This document shows positions 1 to 5,117 of a DNA stretch of 5,245 nucleotides, piece by piece. How positions within the stretch are numbered: position 1 is the stretch's first letter; each line of letters opens with the position of its first letter. The DNA is taken from assembly GCA_028717025.1 (NCBI GenBank), contig JAQUOR010000133.1, positions 1 to 5,245 on the forward strand. The letters are read 5' to 3'. Both the position numbers and the translations under genes were made by a program. The notes under the pieces are model-generated. The model was given only the letters and a program-made list of their open reading frames with translations, made no database searches and was not told the DNA's origin. This DNA comes from Candidatus Omnitrophota bacterium (GTDB lineage Bacteria > Omnitrophota > Gorgyraeia > Duberdicusellales > 4484-171).

Positions 1-1
1 C

Positions 2-556
2 ATACATAAGATAAAAGACCTTGAAGGAAAGCGTATCGCCACGGAGCTTGTGGGCTATACCAAGAAGTTTTTTAAAGAAAATAAAGTAAACGTGGAAGTG
101 GAATTTTCCTGGGGCGCCACCGAAGTAAAGGTAAAAAGCGGGTTAGTCGATGCCATAGTGGAACTTACTGAAACCGGCGACAGCCTGCGCGCTAACGGCC
201 TGCGGGAAATCGCTACTATTTGCACCTCAACGACAAAATTCATCGCCAATAAGTCAGCGCACAAAGATACCGCAAAAAGAAAAAAGATGGAGAACATCCT
301 TCTTCTTTTAAAGGGCGCTCTTGATGCGCGCGACAAGGTGGGCCTGAAGCTAAACGTGAGGAAAAAAGATATTGATAAAGTCCTCGGCATATTGCCCGCG
401 CTTAAAAAACCGACCATCTCAACCCTGACATTAAAAGATTGGTATGCTCTGGAAGTGATTATCGAAGAAAAGGAAGTGCGTAGACTACTGCCTCTTTTAA
501 AAGAAAAGGGCGCAGAGGGGATAATAGAGTACCCGTTAAATAAGCTTGTTCCCTAA
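2..556 (+). CDS. hisG: ATP phosphoribosyltransferase, long form (5' truncated)
   Basis: HisG catalyses the first step of histidine synthesis, condensing ATP with PRPP to phosphoribosyl-ATP in the cytoplasm. The reading frame is open from base 2, so the true start lies upstream of the window; the 184 residues seen are the C-terminal part of a protein usually about 285-295 residues long. The PRPP-binding loop is clear at visible residues 50-62 (DAIVELTETGDSL), preceded by the family stretch VEFSWGATE and followed by LRANGL. Residues from about 108 to the end match the ACT-like C-terminal regulatory domain (LPALKKPTIS, then KEKGAEGIIEYPL). This makes it the long, self-contained form that binds histidine as feedback inhibitor and needs no HisZ. 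A GTG at base 50 lies inside conserved sequence and is not the start. The next gene follows after 17 bases. Function is sure; the missing N-terminus cannot be judged. Confidence 0.95.
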   Translation: MHKIKDLEGKRIATELVGYTKKFFKENKVNVEVEFSWGATEVKVKSGLVDAIVELTETGDSLRANGLREIATICTSTTKFIANKSAHKDTAKRKKMENILLLLKGALDARDKVGLKLNVRKKDIDKVLGILPALKKPTISTLTLKDWYALEVIIEEKEVRRLLPLLKEKGAEGIIEYPLNKLVP

Positions 557-573
557 ATACAAAGGAGAAGAAG

Positions 574-663
574 ATGCCTTGCGGAAGAAAAAGAAAATTG
601 AAAAAAGTGAAAAGGCATTGGTTTAAGAAAAGAAGAAAAATGCAGAGGCATAAGTCCAGATAG
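574..663 (+). CDS. 29-residue basic protein, AURKAIP1/COX24 (mS38-like) family candidate
   Basis: This is a very short gene with a strong ribosome binding site: AAAGGAG at 561-567, six bases before the ATG. The product begins MPCGRKRKLKK and ends in TAG at 661. Of 29 residues, 9 are Lys, 7 are Arg and 2 are His, and none is acidic, as expected for an rRNA-binding peptide. Length, the MP-x-G start and the KRK...H...KKRRK pattern resemble the small bacterial proteins annotated as AURKAIP1/COX24 domain-containing, which are related to mitochondrial small-subunit protein mS38. By analogy it would sit on the 30S subunit, but that is inference. It lies 17 bases after hisG and is probably co-transcribed with it. 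Alternatives are another small ribosomal protein type (bTHX-like) or an unrelated nucleic-acid-binding peptide. That it is a gene is well supported by the ribosome binding site and composition; the family name is moderately sure. Confidence 0.72.
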   Translation: MPCGRKRKLKKVKRHWFKKRRKMQRHKSR

Positions 664-755
664 TGTGCCGGAAGGCGACTATCGTGGTACGAGCGAGCGG
701 AAGCGGAAAACCTGTGCGCTAAGCACCGTTGTTCCCGCAAGGGTAAAAAGCCTCG
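664..755 (+). other. GC-rich, hairpin-prone gap before the TPR gene
   Basis: These 92 bases hold no convincing gene and are about 59% GC, richer than the surrounding genes look. Three short hairpins can be read: GCC-GGAA-GGC at 667-676 and CCC-GCAA-GGG at 734-743, both closed by GNRA-type tetraloops, and GTGC-GCTAA-GCAC at 714-726. There is no T-run after any of them, so none looks like an intrinsic terminator. The stretch could be a structured leader of the TPR mRNA or an RNA processing site, but it matches no riboswitch class I recognise. Confidence 0.35.
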
Positions 756-1733
756 ATGAGATTTTTTTTAGCATTGTGCGTGTTCTGTTGCGGTTGCTCA
801 TTCGCATTTGCAGAGAGCAAAGAAGTCACCAAGAGAATTTACAGCAACTATCTGCGCGGACTCTTTTTAGTAGAAGAAGGGGATTATCGCCAAGGGCTCT
901 CTGAACTCGAAAAAGCAAAAAAATTAGACCCCGAATCCCTCCATATCCGCCTGAAAATCGCAGGCCTTCTTATTCGTCTGGGAGAAATCGATCGCGCAGA
1001 GAACGAATTAAAAGCAGCGAAGAAAATCAATCCGCAGAATTTCGATGTTTCGTTCGCGCTGATGATACTTTATTCATACACGCAACGCGACAAGGAATTA
1101 GAAAGCGAATACGGAGATTTTCTTAAAAGGGCGCATACCCTTAAGCCCGACGATATAAAAATTTCAGAAAGCCTGGCGCAGTACTACTTTTATAAGAAGA
1201 ATTACCCCGAAGCAATCCGGCTCTATGAAACGATCGTAAAAAATAACCCTCAATACGTTGACGGTATCTTTTTGTTGGGTTTTTTTTACGAAGGAGTGGG
1301 CAAACATCAAGAGGCAATCGCATTATGGAAGCGTGCCTTGACTATCGACCCTGTGCATGCGCCAACGCTTAATTCGCTGGCCTACATTTATGCGGAAGCC
1401 GGTACGGATCTCGATGAAGCGCAGCGTATGGTCAAGAAAGCCATAGAGAAGGAGCCGGATAACGGCTCGTACATCGATACCTTAGGATGGATCCATTTTA
1501 AGAAAAAAGAGTACGCGATTGCTTTAGTGCAATTAAAAAGAGCGCTTAGCTTAACCAAGGACCCGGTTATTTACGAGCATCTCGTGGACGTGTGCATTGC
1601 GCAGAATCAACAGGCAGACGCGGTCAGCTATTGCGTGGAAGGATTGGTCGTTTTTCCTGATAACAAGAATCTGATAGAAAGATTCCGGAAATATGGAACG
1701 AAAAATACCGTACCTCAAAAACAAAGCCACTGA
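756..1733 (+). CDS. exported tetratricopeptide (TPR) repeat protein
   Basis: This 325-residue protein has a signal peptide followed by TPR helices. Residues 1-19 are a short basic start, a hydrophobic core and an A-F-A ending, so signal peptidase I cleavage after residue 19 is likely; the product would be periplasmic. TPR units run from about 27 to 302, with typical A..LxRAL...P patterns at 27-60, 61-94, 132-165, 166-199, 200-236 and 237-270; the unit at 95-131 is degenerate. The segment LNSLAYIYAEAGTDLDEA and DNGSYIDTLGWIHFKK is like that of TPR proteins encoded near lolB and ispE in Proteobacteria. TPRs are protein-binding scaffolds; the partner here is unknown. The ATG at 756 is the only reasonable start because an in-frame stop lies at 744-746. 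Its ribosome binding site is weak (AAGGG at 739-743). The 3' end overlaps the transketolase gene by 41 bases. Architecture is sure, function is not. Confidence 0.88.
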   Translation: MRFFLALCVFCCGCSFAFAESKEVTKRIYSNYLRGLFLVEEGDYRQGLSELEKAKKLDPESLHIRLKIAGLLIRLGEIDRAENELKAAKKINPQNFDVSFALMILYSYTQRDKELESEYGDFLKRAHTLKPDDIKISESLAQYYFYKKNYPEAIRLYETIVKNNPQYVDGIFLLGFFYEGVGKHQEAIALWKRALTIDPVHAPTLNSLAYIYAEAGTDLDEAQRMVKKAIEKEPDNGSYIDTLGWIHFKKKEYAIALVQLKRALSLTKDPVIYEHLVDVCIAQNQQADAVSYCVEGLVVFPDNKNLIERFRKYGTKNTVPQKQSH

Positions 1734-2538
1734 AATACGCAGACTCATCATCGAAATGCTTGCGAAGGCAGCGAGCGGGCACCCCGGAGGGTCTCTGTCG
1801 TCCGCCGACATCATTGCTTGTCTTTATTTTGAGGTGATGCGGCACAATCCAAAAGAGCCGCGGTGGCCGGACAGGGACAGATTTCATCTTTCAAAAGGAC
1901 ATTGCTGCCCGGCGCTCTACGCTGCCCTTTCTCTGTGCGGATATTTTCCGAAAGACGAATTGTGGAAATTGCGTAAAATAAACTCTCTTTTACAGGGTCA
2001 TCCCGATAAACGCATACCCGGTATCGAAGTAGCAAGCGGTTCCCTGGGGCAGGGCTTATCGGTTGCGCTCGGCATGGCATTGGCAGCGCGGCTTGACGAA
2101 AAGGACTATCGCGTCTATTGTCTGATGGGTGACGGAGAGATACAGGAAGGAAACATCTGGGAAGCAGCAATGGCTGCCGCACACTATAAAGTCGACAATC
2201 TTTGCGGGATTGTCGATTACAATCATTTTCAGATCGATGGCCGTATAGAGGAAATAATGAATTTAGAACCTTTGGCCAATAAATGGGAAGCATTTGGCTG
2301 GCACGTTATCCAATGTGACGGCCATAACATAAAGGAACTCTTGGAGGCTTTTGCGAAAGCAAAGACGATGAAGCTAAAACCTACGGTAATTATCGCTAAC
2401 ACCGTCAAAGGAAAAGGCGTTTCATTCATGGAACACGTAGTTGATTTCCATGGCCGGGCCCCTTCAGAGAAAGAACGGGAAATTGCATTGAAAGAGTTAG
2501 AGGCTATAGAGAAAGCGGAGAAGCAAAAAGAAGATTAG
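1693..2538 (+). CDS. tkt: transketolase, N-terminal (TPP-binding) subunit
   Basis: This is the N-terminal half of transketolase, 281 residues, encoded separately as in many archaea, Thermotoga, clostridia and uncultivated phyla. With the next gene it forms the enzyme that moves two-carbon ketol units between sugar phosphates in the non-oxidative pentose phosphate pathway. Diagnostic residues are present: SGHPGGS with His30, LSKGH with His70, GHP with His103, the thiamine diphosphate motif MGDGE at 145-149 with metal ligand Asp147, and Asn177, exactly 30 residues on as in yeast transketolase. TVKGKG and FHGRAP close the domain. The ATG at 1693 is the only usable start, as a stop lies at 1675-1677 and later Met codons fall inside conserved sequence. 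It overlaps the TPR gene by 41 bases and has no strong ribosome binding site, so translational coupling is likely. 1-deoxyxylulose-5-phosphate synthase was considered, but that enzyme is one long chain. Confidence 0.95.
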   Translation: MERKIPYLKNKATEIRRLIIEMLAKAASGHPGGSLSSADIIACLYFEVMRHNPKEPRWPDRDRFHLSKGHCCPALYAALSLCGYFPKDELWKLRKINSLLQGHPDKRIPGIEVASGSLGQGLSVALGMALAARLDEKDYRVYCLMGDGEIQEGNIWEAAMAAAHYKVDNLCGIVDYNHFQIDGRIEEIMNLEPLANKWEAFGWHVIQCDGHNIKELLEAFAKAKTMKLKPTVIIANTVKGKGVSFMEHVVDFHGRAPSEKEREIALKELEAIEKAEKQKED

Positions 2539-2541
2539 CCA

Positions 2542-2621
2542 TCAGTCTTCAGCTATCAGCTACCAGCTAATTAAATGCTGGGAAAAAGCTGAGAGCTGAA
2601 AGCTGAGAGCTGAGAGCTGAA
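2542..2621 (+). repeat. inverted tandem heptamer repeat, (TCAGCTA)4 / (AGCTGAR)5
   Basis: The 86-base gap between the transketolase genes consists mostly of heptamers. The left arm, 2542-2569, has four units: TCAGTCT, TCAGCTA, TCAGCTA, CCAGCTA. A 17-base spacer (2570-2586) follows, then a right arm of five units at 2587-2621: AGCTGAG, AGCTGAA, AGCTGAG, AGCTGAG, AGCTGAA. The right arm is nearly the reverse complement of the left, with roughly six of seven bases pairing per unit, so the RNA could fold into a long imperfect stem with sliding registers. The repeat ends three bases before the next start codon and takes the place of a Shine-Dalgarno sequence. It resembles short tandemly repeated heptamers that spread in intergenic sites of some bacterial genomes; dispersal in this genome is inference. 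Confidence 0.9.
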
Positions 2622-2624
2622 AAA

Positions 2625-3560
2625 ATGGAACAAATATACGCACGAGACACGTACGGTAAGACCCTTATCGAATTGGGGAAAAAGGATACGCGGGTAGTTG
2701 TCGCCGATGCCGATCTTTCCGGTTCTACGAGAACGTGTTTATTCGCCAGAGAGTTTCCTGAGCGTTTTTTTAATTTTGGCATTGCCGAGCAGAACATGAT
2801 GGCGACTGCCGCAGGCCTTGCGAGTTGCGGTAAAATCGTTTTTGCTTCAACTTTTGCGATGTTTGCCTCAGCGCGGGCCTTAGGTCAGGTGCGTAATACC
2901 ATTTGCTATAACAATCTTAACGTAAAGATAGTGGCAACGCATGCCGGCATTACGGTAGGCGAGGACGGTTCATCCCACCAGGCACTGGAAGACGTCAATT
3001 TTTTGCGCGCAATCCCCAACATGCGTATTGTGGTGCCTGCTGATGCACCGGAAGCGCGCGATGCGGTGATTGCCGCCTATGAAAATGAAGGCCCGTTTTA
3101 TATCCGTCTGGGTCGTTCAAAAGTTACCACAATAGAGAAGAAAAAGAAATTCGTGTTAGGAAAGAGCTATATTCTCGAAGAAGGCAATGATCTGGCGATC
3201 ATTGCCTGCGGTTTTCTTGTAAATGAAGCGCTCCTTGCCAATGAAATTCTAAAGAAAAAAGGAATTTCCGCCACGATAGTGAATATGCATACTATCAAAC
3301 CGATTGACGCGGAAATGCTTCTTACGCTTGCCAAAAAGTATAAAAAAATTCTTGTCTGTGAAGAGCACCAGGTTACCGGAGGGCTATTCTCGGCAGTCAC
3401 CGAAGTGGTGGCGCGTCACTGCCCTGTCAGGGTAGAGCGCATAGGGGTAGAGGATAGATTTGGACAATCCGGTTCGCCGGCCGAATTATTGGAGTTTTAT
3501 GGGCTCTGTGCTAATGGTATCGCTAAAAAAACAGAAGAATTTCTACGGCAGCAGAGTTAA
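2625..3560 (+). CDS. tkt: transketolase, C-terminal subunit
   Basis: This is the second half of the split transketolase, 311 residues, made of the pyrimidine-binding domain and the C-terminal domain. The pyrimidine domain (about 1-165) carries FGIAEQNMMA, in which Glu55 is the conserved glutamate that activates the thiamine ring, and the loop VGEDGSSHQALED with His118, a substrate-pocket residue. The C-terminal domain (about 180-305) has ACGFLVNEAL, VNMHTIKPID, EEHQVTGGLFSAVTE and DRFGQSGSPAELL, all typical of the family. It should pair with the upstream subunit in the cytoplasm, the active site lying at the interface. The start at 2625 follows an in-frame stop at 2619-2621. No good Shine-Dalgarno is visible because the heptamer repeat fills that site, so expression may depend on read-through from the upstream subunit or on repeat folding. 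The last bases overlap ispE. The length is normal for a C-terminal subunit. Confidence 0.95.
   Translation: MEQIYARDTYGKTLIELGKKDTRVVVADADLSGSTRTCLFAREFPERFFNFGIAEQNMMATAAGLASCGKIVFASTFAMFASARALGQVRNTICYNNLNVKIVATHAGITVGEDGSSHQALEDVNFLRAIPNMRIVVPADAPEARDAVIAAYENEGPFYIRLGRSKVTTIEKKKKFVLGKSYILEEGNDLAIIACGFLVNEALLANEILKKKGISATIVNMHTIKPIDAEMLLTLAKKYKKILVCEEHQVTGGLFSAVTEVVARHCPVRVERIGVEDRFGQSGSPAELLEFYGLCANGIAKKTEEFLRQQS
3491..3494 (+). promoter_or_regulatory. probable ispE ribosome binding site (GGAG)
   Basis: GGAG lies four bases before the ATG at 3499, inside the transketolase gene. It is the best Shine-Dalgarno match near any candidate ispE start and is the reason for choosing 3499 over the ATG at 3514 or the TTG at 3460. 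The spacing is slightly short, so the choice is provisional. Confidence 0.4.
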
Positions 3561-4404
3561 AATTTTAAGCCCTGCCAAGGTTAACCTTTATTTCAACGTT
3601 ACAGGTACTTATCCTTCCACCAGTCCCTTCGCCGGTTACCATCACATCGAAAGCATTATCGAGCGGATCTCTCTTTGTGACGAAATCGAGATCACGGTGA
3701 CAAAAGCGCAGGGCGTTAAAATCATATCAAATAAAAAAAGTTTGGAAAATCGCGATAACCTTTGCGTAAAAGCCGCTTCGCTTCTTGCACAGAAGCGTAA
3801 ACTTCCTTTCGGCTTTATCGTCACCCTTACCAAGCGTATCCCCATGGGTTCGGGCTTAGGGGGAGGCTCTTCGAATGCCGCTTCCACGCTTTTAGGCCTT
3901 AATGCGTTGCTGGGTTTACGTCTTTCCCTTAAAGAACTGTACGCATTAGGCGCATGCCTGGGCAGCGATGTCAATTTTTTCCTTTCTCAAAGCCAATTTG
4001 CATATGTGCAGGGCAGAGGGGAACAAGTCACGCCCTTTAACGCAAAACCACTGCATCATGTAATTGTCTGGCCGGCTGTTAATCTATCCACAAAGGCGGT
4101 TTATCAAAATACAAGAGTGAAATTGACAAAATTTTTATCTAATGCTAATATAATCAAATATGCATTAAAAAAAGGGGATATCTCCCTTTTAAAGCAGAAT
4201 CTTTTTAATGCATTGGAAGAAAGCGCTCTTTCTCTTTGCGGACAGTTACGAAAAGCTAAGGTTTGTTTCGATAAAAAAGGGATATTCTGTAGGATGACCG
4301 GTTCAGGCAGTGCCTTGTACACTATTTCCAGGAAATTGGAAACAGCGCGCTTTGGAAGCATGCATCCAAAACATTGGCTGGTTGTATCGGTTAAGACCTT
4401 TTAA
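3499..4404 (+). CDS. ispE: 4-diphosphocytidyl-2-C-methyl-D-erythritol kinase
   Basis: IspE phosphorylates the 2-hydroxyl of CDP-methylerythritol with ATP, the fourth step of the MEP route to isoprenoids, in the cytoplasm. It is a GHMP kinase and all three motifs are visible (numbering from 3499): SPAKVNL with catalytic Lys27, the ATP-binding glycine loop PMGSGLGGGSSNAA at 115-128, GSDVNFF with catalytic Asp157, and the C-terminal MTGSGSALY at 266-274. The glycine loop has Asn where many IspE proteins have Asp, and GSDVN replaces the common G-x-DVP; both look like tolerated variants. The start is uncertain: ATG 3499 has GGAG upstream, ATG 3514 is possible, and TTG 3460 is less likely. Any of these gives about 15-35 extra residues before the usual IspE beginning and overlaps the transketolase gene, by 62 bases for 3499. 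The length, 301 residues, is slightly above the usual 280-300. Coupled translation with the upstream gene is likely. Confidence 0.93.
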   Translation: MGSVLMVSLKKQKNFYGSRVKILSPAKVNLYFNVTGTYPSTSPFAGYHHIESIIERISLCDEIEITVTKAQGVKIISNKKSLENRDNLCVKAASLLAQKRKLPFGFIVTLTKRIPMGSGLGGGSSNAASTLLGLNALLGLRLSLKELYALGACLGSDVNFFLSQSQFAYVQGRGEQVTPFNAKPLHHVIVWPAVNLSTKAVYQNTRVKLTKFLSNANIIKYALKKGDISLLKQNLFNALEESALSLCGQLRKAKVCFDKKGIFCRMTGSGSALYTISRKLETARFGSMHPKHWLVVSVKTF

Positions 4405-4420
4405 TCAAGACCGTCTTTTT

Positions 4421-4465
4421 ACTCGTTTGTTTTACGAGTCTGCTTGAAAATTGTATTTTTTCAAG
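4421..4465 (+). repeat. two back-to-back perfect hairpins after ispE
   Basis: Stem 1 is ACTCGT (4421-4426) with ACGAGT (4434-4439), around a 7-base loop. Stem 2 is CTTGAAAA (4443-4450) with TTTTCAAG (4458-4465), also around a 7-base loop. They begin 16 bases after the ispE stop, a typical place for a 3' end or RNA-processing element. Neither is followed by a T-run on either strand, so a classical intrinsic terminator is not supported; stem 2 has its T-rich part inside its own 3' arm. Confidence 0.55.
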
Positions 4466-4538
4466 ACAACTATGGTAAAGGCGCATTTGCTACCACAACA
4501 TACATGCAGGGCGCAACGCTCTTCAGGTATTATTTGCC

Positions 4539-4577
4539 GCGGTATACAAGCAGTAACGCCACGGGATTGTATAGCGT
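4539..4577 (+). repeat. long inverted repeat in the spoVG leader
   Basis: TATACAA (4543-4549) is perfectly complementary to TTGTATA (4567-4573). Beyond one G-G mismatch the pairing continues through 4539-4541 with 4575-4577, including one G-U pair, giving ten pairs in eleven positions around a 17-base loop. This fits a stable RNA arm or a protein-binding dyad. Confidence 0.5.
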
Positions 4578-4595
4578 AGAGTATTCTCGTTGTGG

Positions 4596-4610
4596 TTACC
4601 CTTTGGGTAA
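4596..4610 (+). repeat. short perfect hairpin upstream of the leader ORF
   Basis: TTACCC (4596-4601) and GGGTAA (4605-4610) are perfect complements around TTT; in RNA the innermost pair would probably open, giving a five-base loop. It lies two bases before the GGGGAGG at 4612-4618, so its folding could affect ribosome access there. There is no following T-run. Confidence 0.45.
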
Positions 4611-4625
4611 AGGGGAGGCAAGGTG

Positions 4626-4676
4626 ATGATGGCAGATGTGCCGGTTGGTTTGAACTTGCAGACAGGTTTGGGTTAA
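4626..4676 (+). CDS. possible 16-residue leader peptide ahead of spoVG
   Basis: A short ORF encodes MMADVPVGLNLQTGLG. It has a strong Shine-Dalgarno match, GGGGAGG at 4612-4618, seven bases before the ATG. Its TAA stop at 4674-4676 overlaps the first bases of the spoVG ribosome binding site, so ribosomes finishing it would stop right at the spoVG entry site. This is the layout expected for translational coupling or a regulatory leader. The peptide has no run of one amino acid that would suggest attenuation and resembles nothing I know. It may be chance; conservation in relatives is needed to call it a gene. Confidence 0.3.
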   Translation: MMADVPVGLNLQTGLG

Positions 4677-4684
4677 AAGGAGGT
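4675..4684 (+). promoter_or_regulatory. very strong spoVG ribosome binding site
   Basis: AAAAGGAGGT contains the full eight-base complement of the 16S rRNA tail (AAGGAGGT) and lies seven bases before the ATG at 4692, fixing the start. It is the strongest such site in the window and suggests high translation of SpoVG. AGGA at 4678-4681 could pair with TCCT at 4688-4691, a small stem that might partly mask it. Confidence 0.85.
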
Positions 4685-4691
4685 ACGTCCT

Positions 4692-5117
4692 ATGGAAATC
4701 ACAGAAGTCAGAATTTCTTTGAGAGACAATGAAGGAAAGCGCCTTAAAGCCTATGCGACAGTCACATTCGATAACTCATTTGCCGTACGTAATATTAAAG
4801 TAGTTGAGGGGAACAGCGGCCTGTTCGTCGCGATGCCTGCAAAAAAGATGAAGCAATTCTGTCCTCGCTGCGGTAAAAAAGTCGACGTCGGAAGCCATTA
4901 TTGCAATCATTGCGGGGTACAGCTGCCTCCAGCGCCGCGAGAGGCAAATCCCGGTACCATTGCCAATAAACAAGCAACACACCAGGACCTGGCACACCCT
5001 ATAAATCAACAGTTCCGTGACTATCTGCAAAGCAAAGTTCTCGATTCGTACTATCGAGAAAAAGAAATGTTTAAAGCAGAACCGCAGAAAGAAGTAAGTC
5101 AGGAATTAAACAGCTAA
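4692..5117 (+). CDS. spoVG: SpoVG family nucleic-acid-binding regulator with zinc-ribbon insert
   Basis: SpoVG proteins are small DNA- and RNA-binding regulators, first known from Bacillus sporulation and septation but common in non-sporulating bacteria. Residues 1-50 match the family start (MEITEVRISLRD, AYATVTFDNSFAVRNIKVVEG, GLFVAMPAKK), and residues 97-120 match its second half (HQDLAHPINQQFRDYLQ). In ordinary SpoVG, about 85-100 residues long, these parts are separated by only a few residues. Here about 40 residues lie between them, with CPRCG at 57-61 and CNHCG at 71-75: four cysteines in C-x2-C-x10-C-x2-C spacing, a zinc-ribbon pattern, followed by a Pro/Ala-rich linker. The total is 141 residues. 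The tail after 125 is polar and Glu/Lys-rich. The insert might add nucleic-acid or protein contacts. The start is fixed by a perfect ribosome binding site. Family assignment is strong; targets in this organism are unknown. Confidence 0.92.
   Translation: MEITEVRISLRDNEGKRLKAYATVTFDNSFAVRNIKVVEGNSGLFVAMPAKKMKQFCPRCGKKVDVGSHYCNHCGVQLPPAPREANPGTIANKQATHQDLAHPINQQFRDYLQSKVLDSYYREKEMFKAEPQKEVSQELNS

Larger units (their letters stand above)
4405..4691 (+). other. ispE-spoVG gap with inverted repeats, probable structured leader
   Basis: This 287-base stretch has no recognisable gene. It holds four clear inverted repeats, a small candidate ORF at 4626-4676 and the spoVG ribosome binding site. A stop-free run (TTG 4444 to TGA 4626, 60 codons) follows ispE in the same frame, but it lacks a ribosome binding site and resembles no family I know, so I treat it as non-coding. 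No convincing sigma-70 promoter is visible. The stretch may be the 5' leader of spoVG, or an untranslated linker in an ispE-spoVG transcript. Confidence 0.5.

Noticed and set aside
756..812. Lipoprotein signal in the TPR protein because of the cysteines at residues 11, 12 and 14
   Set aside because: The residues before Cys14 (F-C-C-G) do not fit a lipobox with Leu/Val at -3, while A-F-A at 17-19 is a good signal peptidase I site. Experimental evidence could still overturn this.
665..904. 79-codon + strand open frame crossing the start of the TPR gene
   Set aside because: It runs through the signal-peptide and TPR coding sequence in another frame, has no ribosome binding site and gives an Arg/Leu-rich product without motifs.
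459..2293. Several - strand open frames opposite hisG, the TPR gene and the transketolase N-subunit gene
   Set aside because: All are antisense to genes with clear family motifs, lack ribosome binding sites and show no recognisable protein features.
2542..2621. CRISPR array or transposon end at the heptamer repeat
   Set aside because: The units are 7 bases long with no spacers between them, no cas or transposase gene is near, and no target-site duplication is evident. It is a simple tandem repeat in inverted arrangement.
1693..3560. Split 1-deoxy-D-xylulose-5-phosphate synthase rather than transketolase
   Set aside because: This was attractive because ispE is next door, but the GHPGG, LSKGH and GDGE-to-Asn spacing and the C-subunit motifs fit two-gene transketolases, and Dxs is normally a single chain of about 620 residues.
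4407..4420. Intrinsic terminator after ispE (AAGA-CCG-TCTT followed by TTT)
   Set aside because: The stem is only four base pairs with two G/C-containing positions at most and a three-base loop, too weak for a terminator call.
4444..4626. 60-codon open frame after ispE, TTG start
   Set aside because: It has no ribosome binding site, a rare start inside a hairpin, no recognisable motif, and lies in the same frame as ispE just after its stop, so it is probably a chance open stretch. Its TGA does overlap ATG 4626, which is why the region deserves comparison with relatives.
4650..4678. Promoter TTGAAC - 17 bases - TTAAAA before spoVG
   Set aside because: The spacing is right, but the -10 would overlap the ribosome binding site and transcription would begin after it, leaving spoVG without the strong site it clearly has.
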